Source of the DNA: Watersipora subatra
Taxonomy: Eukaryota > Bryozoa > Gymnolaemata > Cheilostomatida > Watersiporidae
DNA length: 64,000 nucleotides
Direction: 5' to 3'
Assembly (NCBI RefSeq): GCF_963576615.1
Contig: NC_088712.1
Span: 15,026,027-15,090,026, forward strand
Below, piece after piece: positions 29,540-43,100 of the stretch. A model generated the notes under the pieces. It worked only from the letters and a program-made list of their open reading frames with translations, was not told the origin of the DNA and did no database searches. Numbering within the stretch: the stretch's first letter is position 1; every line of letters starts with the position of its first letter. The position numbers were made by a program, and so were the translations under genes.

Positions 29540-32110
29540 AAACAAATTTATTAAACAGTCATTGCATGAAAAACCAGTTAGATATCTGTTTGCTTCTGCC
29601 CAACTCATAACAGTGTAAAGTATTGATTATTTTTAAGAGAGTTTTGTAATTATCTAAAAGTTGTGCTAGACAAAGCTTTAGAAGATAAATCACTCTGTCT
29701 GATAAGCATTTGGTTTGTGGCAATCGATGAGATGAGGTTGGGCTGAATCTAAAGATCTGAGGATTCCGCTCAGAAACTTTAACAGCTTCAGTGTTCATGA
29801 TACTATCAGCAATACTATTGATATAATATACACCACAAGATGATATATAACTATATCGTATGACAAATTATATGATAAAATAATATATAACAGATTTTTT
29901 GGCACCTCATACTTCATTCAATTATTTTGCAGTTTTCAATTACTCTTCATCTTTAAGAATATGAGTTAAAAATCACTCTTGCAGTAATTGCACTGTTTTG
30001 AAAAAAGAGATTCAACTCAAAAAAAAAATTTAAGATAAAATAAAACACATACATAATAGAAAAAAGGAATTACTATTACTAAAAAATTATTACTACTGAC
30101 CAACGTTTAGCGATCATAATTATTTTCTAGCTACAAAAAACCATGAAACATGATCAAAACTATAAGGTACAAGACAACAACTTTTTTTCAAAAAATTAAA
30201 AAAAGGAGCTCTATTAAAAAGAAACTTTTCAAGTGAAAAAACTTTGTACAAATTTTTGAGCTGTAGAGCTGAGACATGCAGTTTTCCATGTAGTACAAAT
30301 CAATGTTTCACTGCGAAGGGATACTTTGCTCACAGTAATTACTCAGCTTTTTAGCGCATCAGTTGGAGTAAGACAACTATCTTAAAATCGATTAGTAAGA
30401 GTTCTCTGTAGCTAAGATTAAAGATAGTTATTATACAACATTAGAGAGTATGCTCATGAAAGGCTTTTTAAGTTTTGCTAAGTAATCACTATTCCGCAAT
30501 TGCGGAAAGATTAAACATAAGTATCTTTTCATCTCGGTTAGCAAAATATAGATTTTATATGAAGTGTTTTTGTAATTATCTAAAGGGCTATTAAATAAGC
30601 TTTCAGAATGTTTAAGCTGCACATGAGGCTCATTTTATCTCATATGTGTTACCTCAAAGCCAGGAGTGTTATAAAAATGTATGATTTTTACTGTTCACAT
30701 TAATATATATATAGTGGAACTATCTTTAGACTTTCCTGACTTGTTCATATATTACTGTTACCCATTACCCCCTTACTATTATATATATAGTGGAACTATC
30801 TTTAGACTTTCCTGACTTGTTCATATATTACTGTTTGGTTTAGGTATTTGGGAGTATGGAACAGCTTTGCCAGAAGTTTTGATCAAATTCAGTTGCACTG
30901 GCTGATCTTTTAAACTTTATCCTACTGATAGATACACTGTTGTTGTTATCAAGGGTGAATATCTTATTGATGTCCTAAATGCAGTACAATAAAAAACCTA
31001 GGAAGATATCTTATGCATTTGTGTGAATGAAACTATAAAATCTATTATAAGCAAATTTCCTGGTTTTTTTCAAGTAAGTTTAGTTTTGATGCTACAAGGT
31101 TTAGAGAATTATTGCTACTGCCATAATATTAGACAATTATGCTGCAAAATAAAGAGCAATTTTTAGCCAGCAGAACGTTTAAAATTTCTTCTTTTTTGAT
31201 TATCTTTCATGTTAGTAATGTTTTACCTCTAAAACTTTCCGTTTTGCCTAAACCAATAATACAACTTTAATATTTTACCCTTTTTAGTTTTGTCATAAAA
31301 ATAAAATTATCTACACAAGCATGTTCGAATTCAAAATCAAACCTTATACTTTATAAATTCAAAGCAATCAACCAGCTTGAGCCCTATGGAGCTCAGGAAA
31401 GACTAGCCGTAACACTTTAGTATATAAGAAACAATATTTTTGGGAGCAATTCGAGTGTGTGCATTTTTGGCATCACCAACAAATCCTATAAAAAATACAC
31501 TTGGCCATATCAATGATGCTCCGGCAATATTTTCCCTAGCCAAAATTCATGATCACACCAGTGTTTGATCAAACATGAGAACTCGGTCAGAAATTCTGGC
31601 AAATGGTCACGTCAATAGGAGACTCTATGCTTCAGCATAACTACTAACTGCTGTAATGTGCAGCTGGTATACTTAACGTTTAAAAAAATTTTCATTCAAA
31701 ATTTCAAAAATTTGGAACTATATGTACAACAACTAAAAAGTATTTTACTCATACAATAGTAATTCTCCGATAAAGCTCTCATATTTCTCTGGTATGGGAA
31801 TACTGCAACAGATGCTCTATTTTTGAGAGAGTAAAACAGCAACAATCCAGCAACTCAATTCTTCAATCAGGAAGAAATTCTAAATTATTGCTCCACCACT
31901 TAAAAATTAAAAAACCATACAGGCATAAAATAAATTTTTACACAAAATCAGCCGTCTGTAAACTCCAGTTTTTTCTTTTTAAATTTTTTAGTTGTCTCAT
32001 ACGTAATTCCAGCACCGTTGTTGATATATCATCTGTAGCAGTTTGCAAAGTTGGAAAAAATACCCACGTTTGGTCATCAGAGATTAATACTAGGTTTCCA
32101 ATTCAATAAC
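29540..32110 (+). repeat. Lectin-5'-end tandem unit 1
   Basis: First of a tandem series. Shared blocks, in order: tttgcttctgcccaactcat (29589), cacagtaattactcagc (30331), the Y-rich segment near 30395-30500, tggaactatctttagac (30712), and a decayed first lectin exon at 31447-31600. It has an internal duplication of about 55 bp (30708-30760 and 30781-30836). Confidence 0.8.
31447..31600 (+). pseudogene. Decayed lectin first exon, unit 1
   Basis: The stretch gcaatt ... aaatcctataaaaaatacac ... gatgctccggcaatattttccctagcc aligns with the signal-peptide and start of the PAN-domain exon at 40115 (aaatcctcaagtaaatacat ... gaagctccaacaacgttttctcttgcc). The start codon is lost (ATG to ATT) and the frame is disrupted. 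Confidence 0.65.
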
Positions 32111-34260
32111 CACTCATTACAGTACAAACCAGCTAAATATATGTTTGCTTCTGCCCAACTCATAACAGTGTAAAGTATTGATTATTCTTATGAGAGCTTT
32201 GTAATTATCTAAAAGTTGTACTAGACAAAGCTTTAGAAAATAAACCACTCTGTCTGATAAGCATTTGGTTTGTGAGACTCGATGAGATGAGGTTGAGCTG
32301 AACCTAAAGATTTGAGGAACCCACTCAGAATTTTAAACAGCTCTTAAGTTCATAAAACTATCACTAATATTAATATATGATATACACCACAAGATGATAT
32401 AAAATTATATCGTATAACAAATTATATGATAAGATATTCTATAACAGGTTTTTTGACACCTCATACTTCATTGCAATTATTTTTCAGTTTTCAATGGGTC
32501 TTCATCTTTAAGAAAATGAGCTAAAATCACTATTGCAGTAAATGCACTGCTTTTAAAAAACAGATTCAACTCAAATAAAAAAATTAAAGTTAAATAAAAA
32601 CCCATACAGAATTGAACAAAAATTATTACTACAGACCAACGTTTAGCAATCATTATCATTTGTCTGCTACAAAAAACTATGCAAAATGGGCAAGACGATA
32701 AGGAACAAGACAACAACTTTTTTTTTAATTTAAAAAAAAGCGCTATTGAAAAAAAATTTCTCAAGTGAAAAGATTGGTACAAATTTTTGAGCTGGAAGGC
32801 TTTGACATGCAGTTATCCATGTGGTACAAATCAATGTTTTACTACGAAGGGATACTTTGCTCACAGTAATTACTCAGCATTTTAGCGCATCAGTTGTGGT
32901 AAGATCAATCTCTTAGGATCTATTTGTAGAAGTTCTTTGTAGCTAAGATTAAAGACAGTTATTATACAACACTAGAGAGTCTGCTGATAAAAGGCTTTTA
33001 AAGTTTTGCTACATGTAAGTAATCACCACTCCGCAATTGCGGAAAGATTAAACATAAGTATGTTTTTTTCATCATGGTTAGCAAAATATAGATTTTTTTA
33101 TGTCTGTGTAATTATCTAAAGTGCTATTAAATAAGCTTTCAGAAAGTTTGACCTACACATGAGGCTCATTTTATTTGATATGTGTTATCCAGGAGTGTTA
33201 TCTAAATGTATGATTTTTACTGTTCATATTAATATATATGGTGGAACTATCTTTGGAATTTCCTGACTTGTTAATCTATAATTGTTTGGTTCAGGTATTT
33301 GGAAGTATTGAACCGCTTTGTCAGAAGTTTTGATCAAATGCAGTTGCACTGGCTGAACTTTTAAACTTTATCCCACTGATAGATACACTGTTGTTGTTAT
33401 CAAGGGTGAATATCTTATTGATGTCCTAAATGCAGTACAATAAAAAAACCTAGGAAGATATCTTATGCATTTGTGTGAATGAAACTATAAAATCTATTAT
33501 AAGCAAATTTCCTGGTTTTTTTCAAGTAAGTTTAGTTTTGATGCTACAAGGTTTAGAGAATTATTGCTACTTTTAAAAGAATTTGAGTATGTGCATTTTT
33601 GCTATCACCAATAAATCTTGTAGAAAATGCATTTGGCCATTTCAATGATGCTCCAGCAATATTTTCGCTAGCCAAAATTCATGATCACACCAGTGTTTGA
33701 TCAAACATGAGAACTCAGACAGAAATTTTGTCAAATGTTCACTTCAATAGGAGACTCTATGCTTCAGCAAAACTACTAACTGCAGTGATGCGCAGTTAGT
33801 ATACATAACGTTTAAAAGATTTTTCATTGAAAAATTTGGAACAATACGTAAAACAACTAAAAAGTCTTTTACTCATACAATAGTATTTTTCCGATAAAGC
33901 TTTCATATTTCTCTGGTATGGAAAGACAGCAACAGATGCTCTATTTTTGAGAGAGTAAAACAGCAACACTCCAGCAACTCAATTCTTCAATCAGGAAAAA
34001 ATTCTGAATTATTGCTCCACCACTTAAAAATTAAAAAAAAATTTAGAGGCATAAATTAAATTTTTACAAGAGATCAGCCGTCTGTAAACTCCAGCTTTTT
34101 CTTTTTAAATTTTTTACTGTAGTTGTCTCACAACTAACTGCAGCACCGTGTTTGATATATCATCTGTAGCAATTTGCAAAGTTGGAAAAAATACCCACGT
34201 TCGATCATCAGAGATGAATACTAGGTTTCCTATTCAATAACCACTCATTACAGTACAAAC
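32111..34260 (+). repeat. Lectin-5'-end tandem unit 2
   Basis: Same block order as unit 1 (anchor at 32143, cacagtaattactcagc near 32861, decayed exon near 33580). It lacks about 310 bp present in unit 1 between the attattgctact block and the exon. A stretch of about 220 bp (33368-33571) is almost identical to unit 1 although the rest differs much more. Confidence 0.8.
33580..33745 (+). pseudogene. Decayed lectin first exon, unit 2
   Basis: Aligns to the unit 1 pseudo-exon (caccaataaatcttgtagaaaatgcat ... gatgctccagcaatattttcgctagcc) and through it to the exon at 40115. No start codon at the homologous position; frame not maintained. Confidence 0.6.
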
Positions 34261-36800
34261 CAGCTAAAAATATGTTTGCTTCTGCCCAACTCATAACAGT
34301 GTAAAGTATTGATTATTTTTAAGAGAGTTTTTTAATTCTCTAACAGTTGTGCTAGACAAAGCTTTAAAAGATAAAGCACTCTGTCTGATGAGCATTTGGT
34401 TTGTGACAATTGATGAGATGAGGTTGGGCTGAATCTAAAGATTTGAGAAACCCACTCAGAGTTTTAAACAGCTCCGAAGTTCAAACAACTATCACTAATA
34501 TTAATGATATAATATACAACACAAAATGATATAAAACCATATAGTATTACAAATTATATGATAACATAACATAACAGGTTTTTTGGACGCAATCTGAAGA
34601 ACCCACTCAAAATTTAAAACAGCTTTCATTTTCATGAAACTATCAGCAATATTATTGATATAATATACATCGTAAAATGATACAATGTGTCATTATATTA
34701 TATAAGATGAAATATTATTGCATAACATATTACATGTTTGTTTCTTACAACGCACACTTTACTACAACTATTTAGCCGGTTTCACTAGCTCTTCACATTT
34801 AACACATTGTGTTAAAATCACCATTTTTGTAATTGAACTTTGAATAGTAACTCATTGTTTTTGAACTTAACAAAGTGTTTCGGCTATATTGAAAAGGTAT
34901 AGATTAAATAAACACGTATAAAGCATTGAAAGAAGGGCTAAAGCATAACATTTAGAAATCATGTTCTTGTTTTTGCAACAGAAAATCAGAAATGTGCAAG
35001 ACCTTAAAGTTTTTTTTTCAATTTGTTTAAAAATACATCAATACACTCTTTTTTAATTTCAAGAAGCAACAGCATCATGAAAGAAACAGCTTCTCTTGCA
35101 ATGAAACTTGATACAAACTTTCGAGCTGTTACTCACATTGATTAAAGTTTCTGTACTTGATATCTTACTAAGAAATGATACATTCACTTACAGTAATTAC
35201 TTTGGTTTTCTCAACACACCTGTAATTGTAAAAGAACCCTTTTAATATCTATTTGTAAGAGTTATCTGTTGCTGAGATTAAAAATAGTTGAGACACAACA
35301 CTAAAAGGCTTGCTGATAAAAGCTTTTTGAAATTTTGCTAAGTAGTCAGTCACTACTCACAACTGAGAGAAGATTTAAAATAAGGCTTTTCTTCATCTCC
35401 GTTAGCAAGTATAGATTTGTTTTGCCAACTTTTTATAATTATGTAAAGTGCTCTTAAGGAAAATCTCAGAAAGTTTGAGCTACTCTTGAGGCTCATTTTA
35501 TTTGATATGTGTTATCTCAAATTGAGGAATGCTCTCTAAATGTAACAATTTTATTGTTTGCATGAATATATGTAGTGAGATTACCTTCAGGCTTTTTTGA
35601 TTTGCTTTCTTTTTGTTGTTTTGTTTAAATGTAGATAGTTAACCATATGAAACAGCTTTGCCAGAAGTTTTAAATAAATTCGGTTGGTAATGGCTCAACT
35701 GACCAACTCTACTAGTTTGTGCCCTTTAGTTAGTTGATTGATGCACTATCGTTGTTATCAAGACTGAAAATTATTTTTGAAATACTTGAATGTACAACAA
35801 CAATAACCTAAAAATATATATTTTGCATTTGTGTGAAATTAACTATAAAATCCATTATAAGTAATCTTCTTTGTTTTGTTGAAGTAAGCTTTTAGTTTTT
35901 GTCAATTTTCACAAATTACCATTTTCAAAATTGTCAATAATCTTGTAATAGGTTCCTCTTTTCTCATTTTATGAGAAAATGAAAATTATCTATACATACA
36001 TGTTTAACTACAATTTCACGCTTGATTCATGAAATTCAAAGCAATCGACTAAATTTAGTGAGGAAAGGTTCGAAAAACACTAGTCATTATAAAACATTAG
36101 TATTAAAAATGATATCCTCTTTGCAGAAATGGGAATGTTTGTGTTTCTTTCATGTCTTGTAAATCTTTTAGTAAAGACATTTGACCACTTTGTTGTTGCT
36201 CTAGCAATGCTTTGCTTCACACAAATTTATGAAAACACAAATGATCGATGAAATGTGAGAACTCTGTCAGTATACTTCGCCAACTTGTCCTTTGACTAGC
36301 AGGCCATATGCTTCAACTATTGCAATGATGCACAGCTTGTGTAACATTTAAAATGTGTTTTTATTGAGATATTGCTAGCTCTAGACAAGATTTAACACAA
36401 CCAATAACTCTTTTTGTCACACAAAAGTTTTGCTCAGATAGAGCCTCTCTATTTCTGTAATATGCAAAGACGGTATCAGATGCCTTATTTTTTAGATTAT
36501 AAAACACCAGCAACTTAGTCAATCATGTCTGCATTCAGAAAAAAATTCCAACGTAAGGCTAGAACACATTATAATTAAAAAGCTTAACAGGCATGAATCA
36601 AACTTCTATAAGCTTTTAGTAGTTTGTATACTCCAGTTATTTTTGGATAAATTTTCAGTAGTTCTACAGCTGCAGCCCAGTTGTTGATACATTGTTTGAA
36701 GCACCCTGGAAGTTTAAAAAAAACTAATTTTGTCACAAATTCATTAGGAAGCCACATTCGGACAAGTTGTATCATTTCCTTATTAGTTGACTTTCCTCGC
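34261..36800 (+). repeat. Lectin-5'-end tandem unit 3 (with a partial extra start)
   Basis: Begins with the same anchor (34272) but after about 330 bp restarts inside the same block (34590: aacccactcaaaatttaaaacagc), so a partial unit is fused to an older, more diverged one. The later blocks (cagtaattactttggttttc near 35191, exon relic near 36133) resemble unit 4 more than units 1-2. Confidence 0.7.
36133..36290 (+). pseudogene. Decayed lectin first exon, unit 3
   Basis: The acceptor-like cctctttgcag and the ATG are kept (aaATGGGAATG, as caATGGGAATA in the intact gene), followed by a hydrophobic start and then loss of the PAN frame (no conserved cysteines beyond the first codons). It is the best preserved of the three relics at its 5' end. 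Confidence 0.6.
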
Positions 36801-38860
36801 TCGTTGTTGGCATAAGTAAGGTAATTCTTTCAAATTTAAAGGAGTGTACACTGCAAGGGTTTGAGTCTTATTATTTTAGTCTCTTCCATATTCCTTGAGT
36901 ATTGGTGATGTGCCTGCCAATGTCAGCATCAATAACATTAGTAGATTTAAACCCGAAGAATAATGTGTCCAAATAAAATATCTGTAAAGTTTATTTTGTA
37001 TTCCCTAAAAATTATTTTGATGGAAGGTGAGCTAATTAACAAAATTCTTTACCACAATCTTCTCTTTTGGTTAAAAAAAGTCAGAAGCTTGCTAGCTTCC
37101 AGACTTGGTAGAACCTGTCAACAACTCATTAGATAATTACTGAGTAAATGGAAATAAAAACTTGCTTTCCGACACCTCTAAGCTTTCATCAGTTTTACGA
37201 AGTGAAAAAGCATTTTAAACAGTTGATTTGTTTAACAGTCTGTATAGCCTAAACATAAGCTTTAATTTAGTATTTCGCTCACTTTTAACCTTTTTTTTAA
37301 CTCCACACACATTTCTCTAGCTCTTGAATGTTCCCCATTTTTCGACTCACCGCTTACTCTTACTCTCTCCTACGTCATCTAGCTGGCTGTCTGACTGTTG
37401 CAGCACTAATTATCAATTAAAGTTTACAACAAAGTAGGAAAATGATATGAATGTTCAGCATAATATACTCTGCTGAGCTGAATGTATCTTTTTTAAGTAC
37501 AAACTTAGTGTTCTAGTTGAACATTCTCAGGTATGCTGATTGATCAGAAGTTTTGGAAAACAGATGTTGCATAACTCTAATAAAAGTCTTCTCTTTAGCA
37601 TTGGCATAAGCTTTTCTTTCCCCACTGTTAACATATTTACCAAAATTGAAAAGATACTGTCTTACAACACTTCAAAAACTAATCCTGAAGAATTCACTGT
37701 ACCAATTTGCTTATTAGAATTAATAGGGTAGCCACTCTCTATTATAACAAACTTTTCAGAAAATGGTTGCCATTAAAGGTTCTATTTCTACTCCCACAAC
37801 TCTTCCTAAAATATATTTTGTGTGCGTGAAATAGGTGGACTAAGCCCCTTTAGGTATTATCACTGTTGCCAGGGACAGTAAAATTTAATGCATTCTTTGT
37901 TTTAGCCAAAACAACCTCTGATTCTTGTTTATGCAGTTAACAATGTCTGCCAGTGTTGGAAATGTGACAACGCTACTTAGAACAGTTTTTACCGTTGCTC
38001 TACCAAAATCATCATCTCTAGTGTGAGTTGATATTTTATTGGTTGCCTAAAAAGCGTTACCCAACAATTGAGCCGTTGGTCTTTCTCAGTACGAGTATTA
38101 TCTTTCAACAGAGGCAAAAAATTAATTTATTTGTGTTACTCTGTGTCCTTTAAAACTATTTACTGACTTTTTCCTTGCTTGTGGAGGTAGGCAGTAAAAT
38201 TTATTTTTATATAAGTGTTGAAATATATCCTTGTCAACAAGAAGTCTGGCCATTTGCTTATCATCTTTACCATGTAGGAAGTAACTGTTGTAATATGATG
38301 CCCAACTGCATAACTAGGTATCTACACAAATGGTAGATCATCAACAGTAAAACACAGGCTAATGATTAAATATTGACATATTTGTATATAAAACAAGGAA
38401 TCTTAAGCAAATATAAAAATATGGAGTTTTGATGCGCGACTAATTACAAATTGGCACAGAGTTTCACAACGATGAAGTATTTTGCTCTAAGCATAACGCT
38501 TGATTATTAACTGCTTTTCATGTATATTCATTTGGCTGGTAAGATATTGGTAAAACCTAAGGTACCTACAGATTGCTCTCAAAAAATTATCAAGCTCGCA
38601 GGCTCATAAAATGGCAAAAATTACATGCAATAAACTTTGTTCAATAGCAATTAAAGATTCTTTGTCTGCCTTATAAAGCGTATTCTGCTTTGCTTCAAAG
38701 TAGAAAATTTGCTCAAGCGAGTTACTTTTTAAGGCGATTAGCTTTACTCATACTTTGATTGCACCGAGCTCTGACAAAAACCTCGCTTAGGTGAAAAGTA
38801 TTTAATCCAAAATAAAAATACAAAAGCTATAAAAACAATACCGCTATTGCATAAATTTTA
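36801..38860. other. AT-rich spacer between units 3 and 4
   Basis: No exon with supported splice sites, no RNA gene and no transposon ends were seen. It separates the older unit from the functional gene's own upstream block. Confidence 0.4.
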
Positions 38861-40114
38861 ACAAACAAGCTGAAGTTTTAACTACAAAAATGATTAGATA
38901 TGCAAAACATTGAAGCACAGAGTAAAAATTTTTTTAAAAATATTATTAAGCAAGAGCTGTGGAAAAAGTTTTTTGGTACCAAAAATTTGAAAATAAAGTT
39001 ATGAGCCATTATGGCTTTGCCATGCAGTTTTCCAAGTAATATAAATGAATGTGTTACGAAGATATGATACATTCACTCACAGTAATTACTTTGGTTTTCT
39101 CAATACATTTGTTACAGTGGTAAGAGCACTCTCGTAAGATCCATTTGTAAGAGTTTTACGCAGATGAGATTAAAAATAGTTATTATACAACATTAGAGCG
39201 TCTGCTGATGAAACCTTTTTTAAATATTGCTAAGTAGTCACCACTCCACAACTGCTAGAATATTACATATTAGTATTTTCATCTTCTCAGTTAGCAAAAT
39301 ATGGGTTCTTATAAAATATTTTCATAATTATGTAAAGTGCTTTTAAATACATACTTGAAGGGTAAAAGTATAATTTGATGGTTGTGTTAATCAGTCTGCA
39401 TTATTTCAAAATCAGGAATATCATGCAAACATATGATTTTCAGCTTTCAATATACATTTCATAATATTCTTTCTTTTGACTGTATTGTTTAACAATTTGG
39501 CAACTTGGAACAGACTGGCCAGAAGTTTCTGATAAAGTAGAGGTAAAACTGGTTGAAAACCATCTAACTTTACTAGTCATCACTATCTAGTTAGTTGATA
39601 GATAGATGCATTATAGAAATTAGCAAAAGTAAAGAACTTTTTAAATTACCAAATATTACTATGGTTAAAAGCTTATCTATAACATGAATGAAGCTATGAA
39701 ATCCATTTTTCGCAATTTTTTGGCTTGATTAGAGTTAGTTTTGGTTACGGTTACTAAAATTAGAGCATAACAACCTTCAGCACAAGTTAAGAAAACTATT
39801 TCTAATATAGACAGCCATTTTAAGGATTATTTGATTTCAAACCTTTTCATTTTGCTTAATTTTACCTTTTAAATACTTTAGTAATAATTCACATCTTAAG
39901 TTGTTGGTTTTAACAAACTGTCAATATCAACTTAATCATTTTTTCATTTTCTTTCACCATAAAAAAAAGTTATTTTTGCCTGTATTGTTAAATTCAAGTT
40001 TAGGTTTGATGCAAAAGATTAAAACTAATAAGACAAAAGTTGCACCGGGCAGCTTAATAAGTGTTAGTTAATGCAACATTTGATTATCAAAGAAATAATC
40101 TTCTCTTTGCAGCA
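38861..40114 (+). promoter_or_regulatory. Upstream block of intact lectin gene (tandem unit 4)
   Basis: Shares the unit's block order (cacagtaattactttggttttc at 39077, aagagcactctcgtaagatcc, gaacagactggccagaagttt) directly before the intact first exon. The sequence aatcttctctttgcag before the ATG at 40115 looks like a splice acceptor, and unit copies keep GTAAGT/GTTAGT sites in the matching upstream position. The gene may therefore have a 5' non-coding exon in this block. Confidence 0.45.
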
Positions 40115-43100
40115 ATGGGAATACTCATATTACTGATATCGTCTGTAAATCCTCAAGTAAATACATATGTACATCTCAGTGAAGCTCCAACAACGTTTTC
40201 TCTTGCCGCGTTTCATGAACAGACTTCTAACAAGATTCAGTGTGCTGCCAAATGTAGCATTTCAAAAGGTTGCATTGGCTTTACATATGAAATTGAGGAG
40301 AAGATGTGTACATTGTTTAGCGGCATGGAGGTCAACCCAGATCAGAGAGTTGCAGTTAATACAGAAAAGCTTTTTCTGCTGGAACTAGATACACTTTTAG
40401 CGAGAGGTAAATGCATACTGTTGATCATTTTAACATTACGCACCAGAGGAATATGGTTTTTAGTTTTATCAGGTATTTGCAGTTAAGTGATGTTTTGGTT
40501 GTTTTCTTACAATTTCACATATCTTTTCATCGAGATTTAAAAGTATGAGCATCTTGTGATCAGAAATATTACAAAACTTTCTTTCAATATTAAGAAATAA
40601 TGTGTAGTGTAAGACTCATGCTTGAGAAAAAAATAGTCTACATTATCACACTGGATTCGTATTTAGAAAAAAGTCAGCAGTATAAAAAAAATCTGTTTCA
40701 GCCTACCAAGTTAAAGAAATGCTTAGCTTAAAAATTTCCACTTTTTCATAAACATGTGACAGAAAAAAGGTTTCTTAATCATTTTTCTTGTATCATACCC
40801 TTTTCGGTAGCTGAAATAATTGAAAAGAGGTATATGAATGCCAAGTTTACCAATATATAGACTGTAAATTTTTGCACTGTGAAACGAAAGTTATCTGATA
40901 AAAACTTGGATGGTTTAACTATGATACATAATACATTGTAAAAATTTTTTAACATGATTGCTGTCACAATGGTTCCTTGGAAAGCTTTTTAAGTTGACTG
41001 CAGTATCATATTCAGCAATTTTCTATTTTTGTGAACACAGATCTTAACATACCATAAAACAAAGTCCTTACTGACTGGCATCATACTAGTAATCAAAGAT
41101 TGATACAATTTAATCAGTTTAATCTTGTTATGTTAGTTTAAAATGTGTAAACACTGAAACTGTCATGAGCTATAAAAATTAACTTTGTTAGTCAACCTGT
41201 CACTGCTTCCAATAACCAATGTAGCTTTAAAGGTTGAATTGCAACAAAATTCACATTACAGTTATTTGGTATCAAAAGATTCACCATGTCTTACTCTGTT
41301 GTGTTGTAAGTGCCAAATATGTTGAAATGTGATTACACGCTTCTAAAAGCTCAAAAACAAAAAGCCGGCGTAAATTGGAATCTCTTTATTTCGATGACAT
41401 AACCACCAAATTTGCATGGTTGTCGTCTTGTCACGTATAATCTCATGTGAAGTGAAAGGCCAATACAAAGCTCAATTTAAAACTTATCGTAGTACTAGTT
41501 TATGACAAGCACTTCGGGTTTTACCGAAGACTCCGTATCAAATATAGATGCTCGCTACTTTACAGTTTTGTTTCGGCCCGGTCTAATCGGCAAGTCGTAA
41601 TCTGATTATGTGACCCAACACTTCGCAAATAATTTCTGCAGCACTTTTCGATTATCACAAGTGACCAACAATTGATTATCGTCATGATTATCAGACAATG
41701 ATATGTACTCCTTCAAGCTAAGGCTAAAAAATTAAACAAATTTCTATGGTAAGTTATAAGATATCACTGGTAAAAGTGACAGCATTACGATGACGATAAA
41801 ATAGACGCGTACGAACAATAGACAAAGTTTTATTGAATGCGTGAAGTATATTTGTAAAAAAATTTCGATGAATAAGGTTGCAAGAATGTGTAAACAGAAA
41901 CCATCTCTCACAAATACATCATATTTAAGCCGTTTTAGAAAGGGAATCCAAACTACGGCGGTCTCATGTGGTTGCGATTTTCTGTTCGTTTTTGTGCTTT
42001 TAAGAGCTTGTAATCACCTTTCCTCATATTTTGAACCTACAACAGATTAAGACATGATGAATCTTTTCATATCAACTAGCGGTAATGTGAATTTGTGTTG
42101 CAAGTCAACCTTTAAGTAAGCCTCCAAATGTATAAGACATTTTAAAACCCATTAAGTATTTTTTGAACTCGGTTTTAGAACCATAAAACTAATGACAATA
42201 CAAGTCTAGCATGTTATTCCTCTAGTCTCAAACTTATAGCTAATCATCTTGTCTCTTGCTTTGCTCAATTTATAGGCAGACCCGTGGTTATGTCTTCAGT
42301 ATTGGGCCCCAAATATAAGGGAAGGCTTGCTGTAGATGGAGTTTATGAACCGCCTTCAAACGGCCCTGAGCAGCAGTCTATTGCTCATACACAGAGTGAA
42401 ATGAATCCATGGCTAAGAGTTGATTTGGAGAAGAGATGCATTGTTATATCAACTAGAATTCTGAACAGAGGAGGTTGGACATTTTTACTCTATCATTCTA
42501 CTAGGTACACTTCACTTGTTTTGATATGTTTACTAATGTTAGTTCAGCATCTCTCTCAAATTTCTGAGGCCTCATTTTGGTAAAAATCTGATGTTTAAAA
42601 TAAATTTTTCTGATACACTGATTTTATCAAGATAATATTTCAATAAACTTGATATAGACAAAATAAAATAACATGAAAGAAAATCTCTTGTTAACTAACT
42701 TTTGAAGTTATGTAGATAGAGAAACATTTTTGATTTTGATATTAAACATTATAACAATTTTAAAATGTGCTGTTCATAATCTTAAAATAAACTTGCTACA
42801 GAGCTTACCTTAGCAGCTAAGGTAGATGGTTTTTAATATCCAACACATACACAATAAATAAATTACATATATCTCATAACTCTGAATAATTATCTGCAGA
42901 GAAGTTGTTGTACAAAAACTATTGCAAAAACTAAGCTGTTATGTTTACTGAAGCGACTGACATGACAATTAAACAATCTTTTATTAAAATCTATTCTTTG
43001 CAGTTTTTCTTTTTTCTGTGACCAAACTAGTGCTATCAACGCCAAAATCTGTAAAATACTATTATTAAATGATTTATTGGTATCTAACTATTGCAAGATT

